Below are positions 29,115 to 39,186 of a stretch of 64,000 nucleotides of DNA, in pieces (position 1 is the first letter of the stretch; every line of letters begins with the position of its first letter). Origin of the DNA: Ureibacillus galli (GTDB taxonomy: Bacteria; Bacillota; Bacilli; Bacillales_A; Planococcaceae); NCBI RefSeq assembly GCF_014836845.1, contig NZ_JACSQA010000011.1, positions 1 through 64,000 of the forward strand, read 5' to 3'. The notes under the pieces were generated by a model. The model was not told the DNA's origin and made no database searches. It was given only the letters and a program-made list of their open reading frames with translations. A program made the translations under genes and the position numbers.

Positions 29115-30632
29115 ATGGGTTCATTTGTTAAAGGAACATTGTTTTTAACCGTTGTTATTTTTTTGTCTAAAATGTTCGGATTTGTATATAGAATGCAGTT
29201 TATGCGGATTGCGGGAGAAGAAGCAGTAGGGATATATATGACCGCCTATCCTGCCTTTGTATTCTTTATTTCCATTTTACAGTTAGGAATACCGATAGCT
29301 GTTGCAAAAGTTGTTGCGGAGCTTCATGCTAAACGAAAAGATGGTCAATTAAAATCCGTCATGACGACCGCTACAAGATGGTCAATTCTTTCCATTATTT
29401 TATTCACGCCGTTACTTTATTTGTTTATACCATATTTGGCAGGGACGCTTTTACATAATGATGGAACGAAAATGACATTATACGTTGCCCTCGGAGCTGT
29501 ACCTATTGTTGTATTCTCAGGATTATTTAGAGGTTATCTTCAAGGGATTGCCGTCATTTCTGCAACGGCTTGGTCACAAATGCTTGAGCAAGTGATTCGA
29601 ATTTCACTCATTACTTTCTTGTTACCATTTTTCGTTACGCCAGAAAATCCAGCCTTAACTGCTACTTATGCAATGGGAATAACAGCAATCGGAGAATTGT
29701 TCTCTTTAGTTTATTTATACATTCACTACACGATAAAGAAAAAAAAGCCGAAGAGAATGGAATCATCAAAGGCCTATCCGGCATTACCACTATTACGGAT
29801 AGCCGTTCCTTCGGCAGGTAGTCGACTCTTTGGGACGTTTACATGGTTTTTAGAACCGATTGTCTTTTTAAAAGCGTTAACGGTTTCTGGTTTGACTGCC
29901 GCTGGAGCTACAACATTATACGGCGTTATTTCAGGAGTTCATATCCCTTTATTATTATTTCCATCTTTCATTCCAAATGCCCTTGCAATTGTATTAATTC
30001 CAGCCGTTAGTGATGCTGTTGCAAGGAGTAACTATAGTTTATTAAATGAACGAATTGGTATTTCGTTACGTTTATCATCCCTTATCGGCTGTTATGCAGC
30101 TACCTATTTCTTTATACATGGGGATGAACTAGCGATGCGACTGTTCCATCTTGAAGAAGATCGTGGATTTATGAGAATACTTGCACCTATTTTTTATTTT
30201 TATTATATACAAAGTCCTCTTCAATCCATTTTACAAGCTGTAGATGAAGCACGACCTGCAATGATGAACTCCATTTATGGCGGACTAGCTAAGTTATTTG
30301 TTATGTTTGTACTAGCCTCCCAGCCTTTTATTCGAGAATTTGGGGCTATTATTGCCATAGGGTTTGGCGTATTAATTACATCGTTCCTCCATATGGCAAC
30401 ATTACGTGGACATAAAATGATTAGTGCAGGTTTTAGATTCTTTGCAATTCCATATGGAATTTTTATGCTGACAAGTTTTGTTCAAACGTTCCTAATATCA
30501 AATTCTTCCTTCGATTTTTGGACAAATAGTGCGTTGACATTAATTATCCTTACATTGCTCTTAATTTTAACAAATCAAATTAAAATTAGTGATTTCAAAT
30601 ATTTAAGTTCGATCATTTCCCGTCGACTTTAA
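29115..30632 (+). CDS. spoVB: Stage V sporulation protein B (MOP/MATE-like flippase)
   Basis: A 505-residue membrane protein with about 14 helices, of the polysaccharide-transport/MurJ-like superfamily. It opens with the family motif 'KGTLFLTVVIFLSKMFGFVYRMQFMRIAGEEAVGIYMTAYPAF' spread over residues 6-48. SpoVB is needed for spore cortex peptidoglycan, probably moving lipid-linked precursors. It is divergent from comN as in B. subtilis. Its last 30 bases overlap the 3' end of the convergent DUF421 gene. Confidence 0.92.
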   Translation: MGSFVKGTLFLTVVIFLSKMFGFVYRMQFMRIAGEEAVGIYMTAYPAFVFFISILQLGIPIAVAKVVAELHAKRKDGQLKSVMTTATRWSILSIILFTPLLYLFIPYLAGTLLHNDGTKMTLYVALGAVPIVVFSGLFRGYLQGIAVISATAWSQMLEQVIRISLITFLLPFFVTPENPALTATYAMGITAIGELFSLVYLYIHYTIKKKKPKRMESSKAYPALPLLRIAVPSAGSRLFGTFTWFLEPIVFLKALTVSGLTAAGATTLYGVISGVHIPLLLFPSFIPNALAIVLIPAVSDAVARSNYSLLNERIGISLRLSSLIGCYAATYFFIHGDELAMRLFHLEEDRGFMRILAPIFYFYYIQSPLQSILQAVDEARPAMMNSIYGGLAKLFVMFVLASQPFIREFGAIIAIGFGVLITSFLHMATLRGHKMISAGFRFFAIPYGIFMLTSFVQTFLISNSSFDFWTNSALTLIILTLLLILTNQIKISDFKYLSSIISRRL

Positions 30633-31253
30633 TTGAACGTGAATTTTCTCATTTTCATAACAACAATAAAAAATATCATCAATCTTTTCATAACCGGCTT
30701 CCTTTAATTTTAATAGAAGCCACGAACGTTCTTTTTTCATTAATTTTAAATGTTTCTCCACAATATAACCGTCGACGATAAGAGGCAAAATAAGTGGATC
30801 TTCACTTTTTAAAAAAATTGATAATTTACCCGATGGTTCTAAAAATGCATAATCAATACTTTGTACAGATGGAACTCCTTCTTCACGCATTTGTTGAAAT
30901 AGGTCATCCAAATTGTAACGTTGTTTTTTCATCTCTTCTTGGTTAATAACCCCTTTTTCAACAATAATGGAAGGATCTCCATCTATTAAATCACGAACGT
31001 TTTTATTTTTTAATGTGATGAGTGAGTTGAGATATTGAATTAAAAATAAAATGATAATGGGTAATATGTTTTGAAAAACAGGTTTTTCAACATCTTCTAA
31101 TGCAAAGGCAACACATTCAGCAATTAAAATAAAGACGACTAAGTCCATAATACTTAGTTCGCCCACTTCCCTTTTGCCCATCATACGAAAAACAATTAAT
31201 ATAAAAATATATAAAAACACGGTCCTTAAAATAATTTCCCCATACATTTCCAT
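30603..31253 (-). CDS. DUF421 membrane protein (YrbG/YetF family)
   Basis: A 216-residue protein with three N-terminal membrane helices (about 5-80) and a cytosolic DUF421 domain with 'PSIIVEKGVINQEEMKKQRYNLDDL' (about 104-128). The neighbourhood (spoVB and yajC) matches yrbG. YetF-type proteins were linked to spore germinant signalling (2Duf family), but this copy's role is unknown. The longest frame begins at 31307 with a Cys-rich stretch; GAGGAGGG upstream of ATG 31253 gives the more typical N terminus. It overlaps spoVB by 30 bases tail to tail. Confidence 0.87.
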   Translation of the reverse strand: MEMYGEIILRTVFLYIFILIVFRMMGKREVGELSIMDLVVFILIAECVAFALEDVEKPVFQNILPIIILFLIQYLNSLITLKNKNVRDLIDGDPSIIVEKGVINQEEMKKQRYNLDDLFQQMREEGVPSVQSIDYAFLEPSGKLSIFLKSEDPLILPLIVDGYIVEKHLKLMKKERSWLLLKLKEAGYEKIDDIFYCCYENEKIHVQLKSTGNDRT

Positions 31254-31332
31254 TTTCACACACCCTCCTCTCCCACATTTTGAGCACAAAAAAGGGTTAC
31301 TATTCATGATTTCTATAATTAGAGAAATGAAA

Positions 31333-31372
31333 AAAGCTTACTAATTGGAACTTGTCCAATTTAGTAAGCTTT
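31333..31372 (-). terminator. Terminator of the ruvA-yajC run
   Basis: AAAGCTTACTAA.TTGGA pairs with TCCAA.TTAGTAAGCTTT (one bulge) around a short loop, six bases after the yajC stop, followed by TTTTTTC on the minus strand. Confidence 0.88.
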
Positions 31373-31378
31373 AAATAA

Positions 31379-31639
31379 TTATGGAGTAATGATGCGACCA
31401 ATTGCTTGACGCTCAAATTTTAAACGTGTTTTTCCATCAACGATGATATATACCGCTGTATCTTCTATAGCATCAACTTCACCATGAAGTCCCCCGATTG
31501 TTACAACTTGATCTCCACGTTTTAAATTACTTTGCATTTGTACTGTTGCTTTTTGTCTTTTTTGTGCTGGACGGATTAAAATAAACCACATCGCTACAAA
31601 CATAATAAGTATTGGTAATAAACCTACTAATTGTTCCAT
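31379..31639 (-). CDS. yajC: Preprotein translocase subunit YajC
   Basis: An 86-residue protein with one N-terminal helix (about 4-22) and the 'LIRPAQKRQKATVQMQSNLKRGDQVVTIGGLHG' type region (22-54) defining YajC. It joins SecDF at the translocon. It ends the queA-tgt-yajC order; the 136-base gap after tgt shows no terminator. GGAGGG lies ahead of the ATG. Confidence 0.95.
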   Translation of the reverse strand: MEQLVGLLPILIMFVAMWFILIRPAQKRQKATVQMQSNLKRGDQVVTIGGLHGEVDAIEDTAVYIIVDGKTRLKFERQAIGRIITP

Positions 31640-31775
31640 ATATACCCTCCTTTCAAAACCTCAATTTTAAGTATATTATAAAATGGTTATAAAAAGCGAT
31701 TTGAAACGATTATTTTTCTACAAATAGTCATATTTTTCTCAAATCGCCATATTATTGACGTTACTCTTACAATTT

Positions 31776-32963
<1,188 letters not shown>

Positions 32964-32975
32964 TTATATTAGTTA

Positions 32976-34022
32976 TTAACTTTGTGATCGATCTGGTCGA
33001 ATAAACATTGCGTCTCCGAAACTGAAGAATCGATACTTTTCTTCTACAGCTTTATTATACGCATTTAATATAATTTCTCTAGTCGTAAGGGCACTAACTA
33101 ACATCACTAAAGTAGATTTTGGTAAATGGAAGTTTGTAATTAATCCGTCAATCGCCTTATATTCAAAGCCAGGATAAATGAAAATATTTGTCCAACCTTG
33201 TTCCGCGCGAATTTCACCGTTATTTTTATGGGCGACAGTTTCTAATGTACGAGTCGATGTCGTACCTACAGCAATTACTTTTCCACCATTGGCTTTTGTG
33301 CGGTTAATTATTTCTGCAGCTTCTTCCGATACACTATAAAATTCCGAATGCATATCATGGTTTTCAATGGAATCGACACTTACTGGGCGGAAAGTTCCCA
33401 GTCCAACATGTAGGGTTATGAACACAACTTCTACACCTTTTTCTTTGATTTGTTCTAATATTTCGTTTGTAAAATGTAATCCTGCCGTTGGAGCAGCAGC
33501 AGAACCAATCTCTTTCGAGTAAACTGTTTGATAGCGTTCTTGATCATCTAATTTTTCATGAATATAGGGTGGCAGTGGCATTTCTCCAAGCTGATCTAAT
33601 ATCTCGTAAAAGATGCCATCATAGCTAAACTTAAATAATCTTCCACCGTGTTCTAATTCGCCGATACAAGTCGCTTTTAACAAACCGTCCCCAAAGGATA
33701 TTTCAGTACCTACTTTCACTCGTTTCGCAGGTTTAACAAGGGTTTCCCATTCATCATCGTTTCCTTGTTTTAGCAGTAACACTTCGATGTGAGCACCAGT
33801 ATCTTTCTTTTCCCCGAAAAGTCTCGCAGGCATAACACGTGTATTATTTAGAACAAGACAGTCACCTTTTTGTAGTTCATCTACTATATATTTAAATTGA
33901 CTATGCTCCACTTCACCTGTTTTCCGATCCACTATCATTAAACGACTAGCAGTACGATCCTCTAATGGTGTTTGAGCAATTAGTTCTTCTGGTAAATAGA
34001 AATCAAAATCTTCAACTTTCAT
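32976..34022 (-). CDS. queA: S-adenosylmethionine:tRNA ribosyltransferase-isomerase
   Basis: A 348-residue QueA; it transfers the ribose of S-adenosylmethionine to preQ1-tRNA to give epoxyqueuosine. It shows the family start '[27 protein letters not shown]', the core 'GLHFT' and the C-terminal '[27 protein letters not shown]'. Two starts are possible: ATG 34040, whose AT overlaps the ruvB stop (TAATG), and ATG 34022, chosen because known QueA proteins begin 'MKV'. Neither has a strong ribosome site, so coupling to ruvB is likely. Confidence 0.95.
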   Translation of the reverse strand: MKVEDFDFYLPEELIAQTPLEDRTASRLMIVDRKTGEVEHSQFKYIVDELQKGDCLVLNNTRVMPARLFGEKKDTGAHIEVLLLKQGNDDEWETLVKPAKRVKVGTEISFGDGLLKATCIGELEHGGRLFKFSYDGIFYEILDQLGEMPLPPYIHEKLDDQERYQTVYSKEIGSAAAPTAGLHFTNEILEQIKEKGVEVVFITLHVGLGTFRPVSVDSIENHDMHSEFYSVSEEAAEIINRTKANGGKVIAVGTTSTRTLETVAHKNNGEIRAEQGWTNIFIYPGFEYKAIDGLITNFHLPKSTLVMLVSALTTREIILNAYNKAVEEKYRFFSFGDAMFIRPDRSQS

Positions 34023-34039
34023 TTTTACATCTTCTTTCA

Positions 34040-35044
34040 TTAGTTTTGTTCAGGATAAGTATAACCAAAATGTTCATAGGCTAGTTGACTTGCCACTCTT
34101 CCCCGTGGTGTACGTTGAATGAACCCGATTTGCATTAAAAATGGCTCATATACATCTTCAATTGTTAAACGTTCTTCCCCTATGGAAGCAGCTAACGTAT
34201 CGAGCCCTACGGGTCCTCCTTTGAATCGTTCAATCATACTTATTATTAGTTTATGGTCTATATGGTCAAGTCCTCTTGAATCGACTTGTAATAATTCAAG
34301 GGCCTGATTTGCAATGGCAAGGGAAATTGTACCGTCTCCAATGACTTGGGCATAATCTCGAACCCTTTTCAATAAACGGTTAGCAATTCGAGGTGTTCCC
34401 CTTGAACGGCGAGCAACTTCCCGGGCAGCAAGTCGTTCAATTTCGACTTGAAACAATTCACTGCTACGTAATACGATTTCTTCTAAAGCTTCCTCATCAT
34501 AATACTCTAATCTTAATAAAACCCCAAATCGATCTCGCAATGGTGCTGACAATGCACCTGCTCTTGTCGTAGCACCGACTAATGTAAAGGGAGGCAAATC
34601 CAAACGGATGGAGCGCGCTTCTGGCCCTTTGCCTACAACAATATCTAAACAAAAGTCTTCCATTGCCGGATATAATACTTCCTCAATAGCACGAGGTAAA
34701 CGATGAATCTCATCGATAAATAAAACATCCCCAGGTTGAAGGGAGCTAACGATAGCTGCCAAATCTCCTGGTCGTTCAATCGCAGGGCCACTTGTTAAGC
34801 GAATATTGACATCCATTTCATTGGAAATGATTGAAGCTAATGTAGTCTTCCCTAACCCAGGTGGCCCATATAATAATACATGGTCTAGGCTTTCTTGTCG
34901 GAGCTTTGCCGCTTCGATGAAAATATTCAAGTTTTCTTTTACTTTATGCTGGCCAATATATTGAGAAAGTTTTTGAGGTCTCAGTGACATCTCAAATTGC
35001 TCATCATATTGATTTGCCTCACTTGAAATGATTCGATCGGACAT
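34040..35044 (-). CDS. ruvB: Holliday junction branch-migration ATPase RuvB
   Basis: A 334-residue AAA+ motor. Walker A GPPGLGKT is at 60-67, Walker B 'LFIDEIHRL' near 107-115, sensor 1 '[19 protein letters not shown]' near 153-171, and a C-terminal winged helix with '[10 protein letters not shown]'. It pulls DNA through the RuvA tetramer at recombination junctions. It overlaps queA by one to three bases and follows ruvA by 14 bases. Confidence 0.97.
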   Translation of the reverse strand: MSDRIISSEANQYDEQFEMSLRPQKLSQYIGQHKVKENLNIFIEAAKLRQESLDHVLLYGPPGLGKTTLASIISNEMDVNIRLTSGPAIERPGDLAAIVSSLQPGDVLFIDEIHRLPRAIEEVLYPAMEDFCLDIVVGKGPEARSIRLDLPPFTLVGATTRAGALSAPLRDRFGVLLRLEYYDEEALEEIVLRSSELFQVEIERLAAREVARRSRGTPRIANRLLKRVRDYAQVIGDGTISLAIANQALELLQVDSRGLDHIDHKLIISMIERFKGGPVGLDTLAASIGEERLTIEDVYEPFLMQIGFIQRTPRGRVASQLAYEHFGYTYPEQN

Positions 35045-35058
35045 AAATCACTCCCCCC

Positions 35059-35679
35059 TTACTTTCCTTTAAGCAATAGTTGTAAAGCTTGTTTCATGTA
35101 AGCTTCTGTTGTCGTTAACTGTTCATTTTCTTCTAAATTCGGTTTGATCTTTGCTAATTCTTTATCCGAATATCCAAGGGCTAGTAACGCTAACATTGCT
35201 TCTTCTAGTTCTTTTTTATTTGGATGCACACCGAATAATGGCAATTCATCTTCTGCACTTGGTAGTTCCACTTGTTCGAGTAACGATCCTAATTTACCTT
35301 TTAAGTCTAAAATCATTTGGCGTGCTGTTTTTTTCCCAACTCCAGGGAATTTTACGAGAAAAGCTTCATCTTCCATTTCAATGGCAGAGATAACCTGAGA
35401 TGGGTTTCCACTAGCTAAAATAGCTAATGCTCCTTTAGGTCCAATCCCTGATACTTGAATCAACTTTCTAAATAACTCTCGTTCGTCCAACGAGCGAAAT
35501 CCAAATAGCATATGGGCATCTTCTCGAACATGCATATGTAAAAAAATTTGTTGCAACTCTTCCTTCATGCGAAAGGCAAACGGGTTAGGTGTGAAAATTT
35601 GCCACCCAATTCCTTGTTGCTCTAACACCACATACTCAGGTGTTACCCGCTTAATTTGTCCAATTATATAGTCATACAT
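35059..35679 (-). CDS. ruvA: Holliday junction DNA-binding protein RuvA
   Basis: A 206-residue RuvA with the N-terminal OB fold ('YDYIIGQIKRVTPEYVVLEQQGIGW'), two helix-hairpin-helix motifs ('LIQVSGIGPKGALAIL' about 70-85 and 'FLVKFPGVGKKTARQMI' about 104-120) and the C-terminal RuvB-binding domain after an acidic linker. The frame opens at 35694, but GGGGG six bases before ATG 35679 sets the start. Unlike B. subtilis there is no bofC gene upstream. Confidence 0.96.
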   Translation of the reverse strand: MYDYIIGQIKRVTPEYVVLEQQGIGWQIFTPNPFAFRMKEELQQIFLHMHVREDAHMLFGFRSLDERELFRKLIQVSGIGPKGALAILASGNPSQVISAIEMEDEAFLVKFPGVGKKTARQMILDLKGKLGSLLEQVELPSAEDELPLFGVHPNKKELEEAMLALLALGYSDKELAKIKPNLEENEQLTTTEAYMKQALQLLLKGK

Positions 35680-35821
35680 TGTCATCCCCCACATTCACTG
35701 CTTTAAATTATAGCATACTGTTCGGTATTCACCGGAACAAATACTACGATAACTTTTTGCCCGTTGTAAGTACGATCCTCTATTTTAGGTAAGAACTCTC
35801 GGCTTTATCATCAACAAAGAA

Positions 35822-35845
35822 AGACCGTCTTTCAATAGACGGCCA
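35822..35845 (-). terminator. Terminator after the CotS-like gene
   Basis: GGCCGTCT pairs with AGACGGTC (one G-U pair) around a 5-base loop and is followed by a pyrimidine-rich but not pure T tail, 49 bases past the stop at 35894. Confidence 0.6.
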
Positions 35846-35893
35846 ATTGTTTATTTATTTTCACTTTCAACTATTTTATCAAACTTTCACCAT

Positions 35894-36751
35894 TTATAGA
35901 TAGTTTGATTGTAATTTTTCTGTTTCTATTATTAAATCAGGCCAATGCCTTAACGCTTTTTCCGTAAATGGCATTAAATAGTCTAAGAAAGCATCTCGTT
36001 CATAATTTCCCAATTGCAGTACATAGAGCCATTCCCGTAATAGCTCATTCGGGTACTGTAAATAGTTTAATTTCGGTAGACATAGTTGATGAAGATATGG
36101 AATTTCCTTAAACAACTTTTTTAAATCATAGTCCATAGTAGGCAAAACTCGATGCATCCATAATATCATTTCTTCCGCCGAATCGCCTACTACGGCTAAA
36201 TCAAAATCGATTAGCTTCATATTCTTATCTTCACAGATTAAAAAATTATGATGAACGACATCTCCATGTAACAAAGTTAGTTTCCCATTGACTTTATGCC
36301 TTTTCCTTCGCATTTGTTTTAAAACCCTGCTTGCAAAAAGGGTAATATCATAATAAGCGTGCTGTAGATAGGGAACTAATTCTTTTTCATTTATTAAAAA
36401 TCGTTCATATCTCGCATTCCATTTTTGGTAAAGGTGCTGTCTTGGGAGTATGACTTGACTTTTCCAATCAATGACATTCACAGTATCATGTAATGCCTTT
36501 AATATTTTATAACTTTGCTTTCTTTGATCTGCATTGGAGAAATCGGCACTATAACTATTATCTTGCCAAAGTTGGATGACTAAATCCCTTTCCTTACTTT
36601 TCACTAGTGGAATAACATATGGAAACTTTATTTTATCGAGTTGTTTATGAATCGATTTTACCTTATCAGCAACCGAAACGTTCTCATATTTTTTTATAAA
36701 TAATGTTCCATTTGGTGTTTCTTGCTTCCATATATTGTTCTTAATCTGCAT
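35894..36751 (-). CDS. CotS/aminoglycoside-phosphotransferase-fold kinase-like protein
   Basis: A 285-residue protein of the APH/choline-kinase fold used by spore-coat proteins CotS, CotI, YutH and YsxE. The catalytic loop is 'LLHGDVVHHNF' (H162-G-D164, N169) and the metal Asp follows in 'KLIDFDLAVVGD' (D182/D184). An N-lobe 'FIKKY' Lys (20-21) may be the ATP lysine. It starts two bases after safA stops, so both are cotranscribed and a coat role is likely. B. subtilis has the related ysxE beside spoVID, not beside safA. Enzymatic activity is unproven for most family members. Confidence 0.75.
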   Translation of the reverse strand: MQIKNNIWKQETPNGTLFIKKYENVSVADKVKSIHKQLDKIKFPYVIPLVKSKERDLVIQLWQDNSYSADFSNADQRKQSYKILKALHDTVNVIDWKSQVILPRQHLYQKWNARYERFLINEKELVPYLQHAYYDITLFASRVLKQMRRKRHKVNGKLTLLHGDVVHHNFLICEDKNMKLIDFDLAVVGDSAEEMILWMHRVLPTMDYDLKKLFKEIPYLHQLCLPKLNYLQYPNELLREWLYVLQLGNYERDAFLDYLMPFTEKALRHWPDLIIETEKLQSNYL

Positions 36752-36752
36752 G

Positions 36753-38060
36753 TTAATATTTCCAAGGTGTGTAATGAGATGAATAAGGATTCATATAAGG
36801 GTTACTTTGGCAATTCGGGTGCATCATCGGTTGCGACATCATCGGTTGTTGCATCATATAAGGCATCATTTGTTGCATATGTGCAGGCATAACATGGGAC
36901 ATTTGATGTCCATAATAATTATTTTGTGGATAATAGGAATTATCCATCGACTCACCAGTATAGACATCATCATCATAATCATTTACATCGTGATAATTCT
37001 CGTTAAAATCTTCGAATTGTTCAGAAAGGACTTGATGTTTGTCTTCAATACCTTTCGTTTTTAATTCAGAAGAATCCTTTAACCAATCAGGTAAACCATC
37101 TTCATCATGGCAATGTTCATCCATAGCTGGGGCAATATCCATCGAAGGGGCCACATCATAGTTCGGTTCAAAATGCGGTAGCCCATATGGCATTATTTCA
37201 TTGTGATGGCTTCCTCCACATCCACAGTCATACTGTTGTACTTGCTGTTCTTGACACCCGCATGGTGATGGTTTGTGATAGTATTGTTGTTCATGACAAC
37301 CACACGGATCAAAATAAAACGGTTGTTCATAACATTCACATGGATGATGGTAGAATTGCGGCATATATGGTACATAAATTATTTGAGGTTGTGGAACAGG
37401 TACATATTCCACTTCTTTTTCTACTTTTGTTTCAACTTTCGGCTGTGGCATTGGTTGTTGGGGTACTTCAATAAAAATCGGTTGGGCTTGCATCATTGGC
37501 TGTTGTGGTACTTCGATAAAAATCGGTTGAGCTTGCGGCATTGGCTGTGCTTGTGGGTGCTGTTGTTGGAATTGTAATTGTGGTGCAAAATCAAAATGGA
37601 ATTGTGGTGTTAAATCTAACTGTGGCATCGGCATTGGAATAGGAGCAGGTATAGCCTTTTCCACCGGTTTTTCTTTTGTTAATTTTTCCTTCGGTGCTGT
37701 TTGTTTTGGTTTTGTCATTGGTGCCGTTTGTTTTGGTTTTGTCATCGGTGCCGTTTGTTGTTCCTTTGTCATCGGCGCCGTTTGTTGTTCCTTCGACATT
37801 GGTGCTGTTTGCTGTGGCTGTTCTCTTGTCATTGGTGCTGTTAGTTGTTCTTTTGTCATTCTTGAAGATTCACTTCTATTTGGATTTGCATTTGTATTGG
37901 CATTTGAACTATTATCCGGTAAAATAATTTCCATTCCCGGAACGATATAATCTGGATTAGCCAAATGCGCATTTAAACGTTTTAACTCATCAAGTCCAAT
38001 CCCATACTGTTTGGCAATTCGCCATAATGTCTCACCTTTTTGAACAATATGAATTCGCAC
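36753..38060 (-). CDS. safA: SafA-like spore coat morphogenetic protein
   Basis: A 435-residue protein: one N-terminal LysM domain (2-48, 'RIHIVQKGETLWRIAKQYG..PGMEIILP') that should bind cortex peptidoglycan, then low-complexity repeats. Residues about 68-115 carry seven units of the PMT(K/R)EQ type with TAPMTKPK variants; about 170-200 carry two QPIFIEVPQQPM units; about 235-280 form a Cys/His/Gln-rich stretch with C-G-C triplets; the C terminus is Met/His/Asn/Tyr-rich. SafA organises the inner coat. GTG 38060 is preferred, because the ATG two codons earlier lies inside the AAGGAGGATG site. It is divergent from niaR. Confidence 0.85.
   Translation of the reverse strand: MRIHIVQKGETLWRIAKQYGIGLDELKRLNAHLANPDYIVPGMEIILPDNSSNANTNANPNRSESSRMTKEQLTAPMTREQPQQTAPMSKEQQTAPMTKEQQTAPMTKPKQTAPMTKPKQTAPKEKLTKEKPVEKAIPAPIPMPMPQLDLTPQFHFDFAPQLQFQQQHPQAQPMPQAQPIFIEVPQQPMMQAQPIFIEVPQQPMPQPKVETKVEKEVEYVPVPQPQIIYVPYMPQFYHHPCECYEQPFYFDPCGCHEQQYYHKPSPCGCQEQQVQQYDCGCGGSHHNEIMPYGLPHFEPNYDVAPSMDIAPAMDEHCHDEDGLPDWLKDSSELKTKGIEDKHQVLSEQFEDFNENYHDVNDYDDDVYTGESMDNSYYPQNNYYGHQMSHVMPAHMQQMMPYMMQQPMMSQPMMHPNCQSNPYMNPYSSHYTPWKY
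37690..37860. repeat. In-frame short repeats encoding PMTKEQ-type units in safA
   Basis: About seven imperfect 21- to 27-base units, reading TGTCATTGGTGCCGTTTG-like on the plus strand, encode 'TAPMTKEQ', 'TAPMTKPKQ' and variants. Unit identity and lack of spacers show coding repeat expansion, not CRISPR. Confidence 0.7.
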
Positions 38061-38206
38061 AAACATCCTCCTTTTCTCGTTTTATAATATGTTATTCAAA
38101 CGAAAAGGACACAAAAAAATTAAACGATTTGTGTTGTTCCTCGTGATAAACTATGAATGAAGGAGTAATGTATATACATGAAATTTCCAATGAAAGAGGT
38201 GCCTAG

Positions 38207-38737
38207 ATGAAAAAAATGTTAGGAGAAGAACGGCGAGATACACTGCTCCGTTTATTAAAAAGTACACAAAACCCAATAACAGGAACAGATTTGGCAAAAC
38301 ATGCGAATGTATCAAGACAAGTCATTGTTAATGATATGAATTTATTAAAAGCACGTAATGAACCGATCATTGCTACAAGTCAAGGATACCTTTATATAGC
38401 GCGGGAAGATCATAACGAAATTTATGAAAGAAAAATTGTTTGTTTACATACAGCCGAGCAGGCAGAAGACGAAATGCTAACAATTGTCGATTGTGGTGTG
38501 ACGTTAAAAAGTGTTATTGTTGAACATCCTGTTTATGGTGAAATTACCGCATCCATGATGTTATCGAATCGACATGATGTGAATAGTTTTATAAAACGAG
38601 TCAACGAAACAAAAGCAAATTATTTATCCGTACTGACAAACGGTACCCATTTACATGTCCTTTCTGCATCTTCTGAAGAACAATTAGATCTTGTAGAACA
38701 AAAGTTAAGAGAAAAGGGCTATTTAATTGAAGGTTAA
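38207..38737 (+). CDS. niaR: Niacin-responsive repressor NiaR (YrxA/NadR)
   Basis: A 176-residue regulator: N-terminal HTH_11 winged helix (about 8-62, 'TGTDLAKHANVSRQVIVNDMNLLKA') and a C-terminal 3H domain (about 80-172) with the three conserved histidines that bind nicotinate and metal (HPVYGE, H near 124, 'HLHVLSA'). In B. subtilis it represses the nad genes; none of those is nearby here, so it must act at a distance. ATG 38207 has AAAGAGGTG. A 12-bp palindrome ATGTATATACAT at 38168-38179 overlaps the untranslated leader. Confidence 0.92.
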   Translation: MKKMLGEERRDTLLRLLKSTQNPITGTDLAKHANVSRQVIVNDMNLLKARNEPIIATSQGYLYIAREDHNEIYERKIVCLHTAEQAEDEMLTIVDCGVTLKSVIVEHPVYGEITASMMLSNRHDVNSFIKRVNETKANYLSVLTNGTHLHVLSASSEEQLDLVEQKLREKGYLIEG

Positions 38738-38742
38738 TAAAG

Positions 38743-38775
38743 AATGGGCCCTCTCCTCGAGTGGCCCATTTTTTG
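38743..38775 (+). terminator. Terminator after niaR
   Basis: AATGGGCC and GGCCCATT close a 12-base inner part, followed by TTTTTTG on the plus strand, six bases after the niaR stop. Confidence 0.85.
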
Positions 38776-38789
38776 AAATTAAAAACATC

Positions 38790-39173
38790 CTATATAAAAC
38801 GGTCTAAATCATCCCGCTTTGGAATGATGCAATGATTATTTTTGATAAATCTATGACGGTTTTTTGCTATTACATCATAAACCCAATCTCGAATTGGAGT
38901 AGGTATTACCTTAAATAGATAACAACCTTTCCAACAACCATCTAGTTTACGACTGATTCGCAAAACGGCCGTCGATTTTATATAACAGTTACTGTCTTCA
39001 ATATAAATGACACTATCAATTGATTTTGGAATTCGAAACTTTTTCATTAAAGTTTGGCCAACTTCACTTTGAATCGATGCAAATTTAAAATGCTTTTGTC
39101 GATCTCTTTTTATAATAAATTGGACTGTTGCATCACAAAAATGACATTCCCCATCAAACAATATAATGTTCAT
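38790..39173 (-). CDS. DCC-family (DUF393) thiol-disulfide oxidoreductase-like protein
   Basis: A 127-residue DUF393 protein. The signature is 'LFDGECHFCDATVQFIIKRD' (5-24), with D7, C10 and C13 forming the D-x-x-C-x-x-C motif; the C-terminal half has 'RISRKLDGCWKGCYLFKVIPTPIRDWVYDVIAKNRH'. Members such as YuxK are predicted thioredoxin-like, but no substrate is established. The start is ATG 39173, 13 bases after pheA, which suggests cotranscription. Confidence 0.85.
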   Translation of the reverse strand: MNIILFDGECHFCDATVQFIIKRDRQKHFKFASIQSEVGQTLMKKFRIPKSIDSVIYIEDSNCYIKSTAVLRISRKLDGCWKGCYLFKVIPTPIRDWVYDVIAKNRHRFIKNNHCIIPKRDDLDRFI

Positions 39174-39186
39174 TTAATCGCCTACT

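Noticed and set aside
37187-37927. Several plus-strand open frames and repeat arrays opposite safA
   Set aside because: They are antisense shadows of the low-complexity safA coding sequence, with no ribosome sites and hydrophobic, repetitive translations.
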